This document shows positions 9,992 through 12,943 of a DNA stretch of 12,943 bases, one piece after another. The DNA lies in assembly GCA_001953115.1 (NCBI GenBank), contig LSSL01000194.1, positions 1 to 12,943 of the forward strand. Direction: 5' to 3'. The notes below the pieces were generated by a model, which saw nothing but the letters and a program-made list of their open reading frames with translations, was not told the origin of the DNA and ran no database searches. The DNA is from Smittium mucronatum (taxonomy: Eukaryota; Kickxellomycota; Harpellomycetes; Harpellales; Legeriomycetaceae). Numbering within the stretch: position 1 is the stretch's first letter; each line of letters starts with the position of its first letter. The position numbers and the translations under genes are program-made.

Positions 9992-12943
9992 TTGATACTT
10001 CCCGACTGTTACTGGATATGTTGGCATTTCCATAAAGACGTTTAGTTCATAAAATTATCTTTCAAATCTATTATTTAGTTCAATTAAAAAATATTCAGTA
10101 ATAATCACTCAATATGATAAAGTAAAAGTATTCCAATTAATGATCCAGTTATATTTTATCTTTCAACTTAAATAGCCTGATTACAGTTTGATTTTAATTT
10201 TACATCCTATTGAATTACTACTCTAAGTTAAAAAAAAAACTCCCTATAAAAATCTACCTATGAGCATTTTTATATTTTTCAAAAAAATATCCTGTGGTTT
10301 TTTTCTTATCAAATTTTTTTAGTGGGATATAGTAAAAATTTACAAAATATTGATATTTAATATTAATTTAAAAATTTGTACTTTCTAAAAATAAATAAAC
10401 TCTGTCATGAAATGTTAAAAACATAATTTTTTCTTATTGCATCATTAAGTCTGTTTGAAGAACTGCTACAGTTTTTTTTTTCTTTTTTGTTAGAGCAAAT
10501 TAGTGATTTCTAAAAAAAAAAAAATCAATAATAATTACTGTTAATTACAAAAAATCCCGTCATTTACAGGTATTTTTTAAATTAATCATACATCAAGAAG
10601 CTTTCTTAAAATTACAGTTTGATTATTTTTATTAGTTCTATGAATTGTAAAGAAAGAAGTTTCTTAAAATAAATTATTTTTGGCACGATAATTCAATTAA
10701 AATCACTTTAAAAAGCCAAAAGTATTCCTAAAACTTTTAATTAATATATACATGAAGAAAAATACACTTATAGCCTCTCTAAAGCATTTAAATTTGCTAT
10801 TGGTGCAGGTTTTGAAAATTTTTAATTTAAATAAAATGAATTAAAAAAATGAGAATATTTATCAATTAATGAATAATTTATGGAAAATTATAATATAGCT
10901 TAATTTTTATACCGTTCCTAAAAAGCTCTTGAAAAAAAAGGGTGAAATAAATTCTTGATTTAAATAATTTTAGGTGTTTTTTATAATTTAAAACGACTTG
11001 ATTTATTCCTTAAATGACTAATTCCATCATAGTAGGAAAAGTTATTAAACACCTTAAACTCCATTATTTTTAATAAAAATACACTTGGTACAGAAAAATA
11101 CATGTGAAAATAAATTAAAATTCAATTCATTCTACTTTTTACACCAAAATAGTCATTTCAAAATTTATTATTAATATAAATTCTTTAAGAGGAAAAAAAT
11201 TATTATTTAATATGGCAATGTAAATTTATTTATTTTTGAAATCGAATTATGTCCCGGGGTTACTTTTCAAAATTATACAATCGAAACATTTATTTTTGAG
11301 ATCCTTTGATAAAAAAAAAAAACTTTTTAACCCAAATGCTTAAAATTTAATTAATATAAATAATGATATTTGTTTAAAAATAATTATTTTTTTTGAAATA
11401 TTCATTTATGTACTTACTTTTGCCGCATCCTGATCAATTTTTTATTTTTACAGCTTAATTAAAATAAACAATAAAAATCGTATAAAAATCGTTTGCAGTT
11501 TAAAATTTTTGTAACCGATTAATTTTTTAATAGATAAATTTGGTTAATTAATAATTTCCAAGTTTTTAAATGTATTATACATTTTAAGCGATAAAATGAT
11601 ACTTTAAAAATTTTCATATATTTTGGAATTTTACTGATTTTCTGGTTGTTTACGATAGAATTTTCGTGAAATTTCTGATTAATTTGTTAAATCGAATAAC
11701 ACACATCTGTTTATGGTACTTGATTAAAATTTTTTTTGATTGTTATCTATTCTCTTATTCAAAATATTTTTTTATAGAAAATAATATAGAATGAGAGTCA
11801 GAAAAAAAAATCTTTGGGGGCCAAATTAATAGTAGATTATTTTACAAATAGAAGGAAAAAAAACTTTTATAACTAGAATTTGCATGAAAACCCCGTAGAA
11901 AACAATAAATTTGCAGCTTTACAAGTTTAATAAGTGTTTATGAAGAGTTATCATACAGAAAATGTATAAAAGTGATTTTTTTTTTTTTGAATCACTATAT
12001 TTTTTATCTGCAGATTTTTTGGCTGTCCATAGATGATATTTTAGATTTTTGGGGGCCTAAATAGTTGTAATTTTTCATCATTATAATATTTATTATGATG
12101 CTTTCAGTATATACTGAAATTATCTTTATAAAAAACTTATGGCTGTTACAATTATTCTTGATTTCTTGATTGAAAATAAGTTTTTAAAACAAATATACTT
12201 TTAAAACTAATATTTAAATATGAGTATAATTTTTAATTTGATTATGTAAATTTAAATAAATTTTTCTAAAAAATTCAAAAAAAAAATTCTGATTTAATAA
12301 AAAAACCCCTTCTATTCATATTAAATCGTGTAAATCGAACAATTTTAATTTGTTTAATATAAGTGGGAAGCTTTATTATAATATTATTTGTGAATTTTTT
12401 TTTATTAAACGAGTTAATAATATATTAAATTGTAGGAGCTATATTTGAATGCCGAAAATTTCCATAATACGAGACTATTATATTTTTATGATCAAGTTAT
12501 CATAAATAAAGTAGATTTTTATTTTTCTTTATATATTAAAAGTATTTATAAATTTTAGGCGTAGTAAATTTACAATAAATTCACTTAATCGTTTTAAAGA
12601 TGTTAAAATTCTTACAAATGAAGTTAGCCAATTTTGACAAAAAACTATGATAACAGTTAAAAACCAATATTCAAACCAATAAGAAATCGTGAAATTGATT
12701 AATTTTTTTTGAATAAGTTTTCTAAAAATAATTTATTTTAAATAAAGAACTAAGAACGAAATTTTATTTTATTTTTAAAAATATTAGCCTGTTAAAAAAA
12801 ACTCTAGTTTAAAATTTTAATTTTTTGTGATATTACTGCGTCATTTTTTCCTGCATTATGTAAAAAATTAGTGATAGGTTTAGAATTATCCAATAAATAT
12901 ATATATATTTTTTATTTGAGTTTTTATTATTAATAAATAATTT
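9992..12943. other. Extremely AT-rich non-coding region
   Basis: Nearly 3 kb dominated by A/T with many homopolymer runs of 8-14 A or T. No reading frame of meaningful length, splice pattern, RNA gene or mobile-element signature is visible on either strand. Notable are the two GGGGGCC sites (11816-11822, 12051-12057), an 18-bp palindrome at 12102-12119, and an 11-bp tandem duplication of ATAAAAATCGT near 11472-11493. Confidence 0.6.
11814..12057 (+). repeat. Two copies of a TTGGGGGCC-containing motif 235 bp apart
   Basis: TTTGGGGGCC followed by an AAAT/AGT-type stretch occurs at 11813-11822 and at 12048-12057. GGGGGCC is very unlikely to occur twice by chance this close together in DNA of roughly 15-20% GC. 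The downstream bases are alike with small indels, so the sites look like remnants of one duplicated or dispersed sequence. Confidence 0.5.

Noticed and set aside
10180..10624. 14-mer ATTACAGTTTGATT present twice (10180-10193, 10611-10624)
   Set aside because: The match does not extend into the flanks and could arise by chance in low-complexity AT-rich sequence.
11971..11996. AGTGATT / AATCACT inverted repeat around a T tract
   Set aside because: Seven-base arms flanking a homopolymer are common in such AT-rich DNA.
12102..12119. 18-bp perfect palindrome TTTCAGTATATACTGAAA
   Set aside because: At this AT content roughly one 18-bp palindrome is expected in a window of this size.
7538..12943. 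Search for a CRISPR array, tRNA, snRNA, or transposase/reverse transcriptase gene
   Set aside because: No regularly spaced repeats, cloverleaf, snRNA motif or catalytic protein motif was seen on either strand.

Overview
This is a nuclear window from an AT-rich, intron-dense eukaryote, most likely a fungus. Two complete housekeeping genes lie head-to-tail on the minus strand in the left 7.5 kb. The right 5.4 kb has no recognisable gene. The fungal call rests on the protein sequences: the SPT16 middle domain and the end of RPT1 read like fungal orthologues. Very AT-rich DNA, 26 short GT-AG introns and large gene-poor AT-rich stretches would fit an early-diverging lineage such as Glomeromycotina. 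That placement is inference from remembered family resemblance, not a search.

Layout. 1-305 is the 3' flank of SPT16 and begins with a 20-T run at the window edge. 306-5242 (minus) is SPT16, the large subunit of the FACT histone chaperone, in 18 exons encoding 1036 residues. 5243-5671 is a 429-bp intergenic spacer holding the RPT1 3' flank and the SPT16 promoter. 5672-7537 (minus) is RPT1, an AAA+ ATPase subunit of the 26S proteasome regulatory particle, in 10 exons encoding 432 residues. Both reading frames were rebuilt exon by exon. Each has a unique start with an in-frame stop upstream, no internal stop and a full family-length product, so both look functional.

7538-9340 is the RPT1 upstream region, AT-rich with a few small inverted repeats. 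About 9350-9890 is an island of clearly higher GC (about 37-45% in hand-counted 60-base lines, against 13% at 10321-10380). It has short internal repeats and an 8-bp hairpin and looks like a decayed repetitive element. A G-rich tract (GGGG-AT-G11) sits at 9975-9991. From 9992 to the end the DNA is extremely AT-rich and non-coding, with one short GGGGGCC-containing sequence present twice.

The two genes have no direct pathway link: one acts on nucleosomes during transcription and replication, the other on ubiquitinated proteins. Their adjacency looks incidental. I found no RNA gene, CRISPR array, intact mobile element or new multi-gene system. The most checkable oddities are a frame-neutral, stop-free intron in RPT1, a tandem splice acceptor in SPT16, the contrast in intron size between the neighbours, and the GC island.
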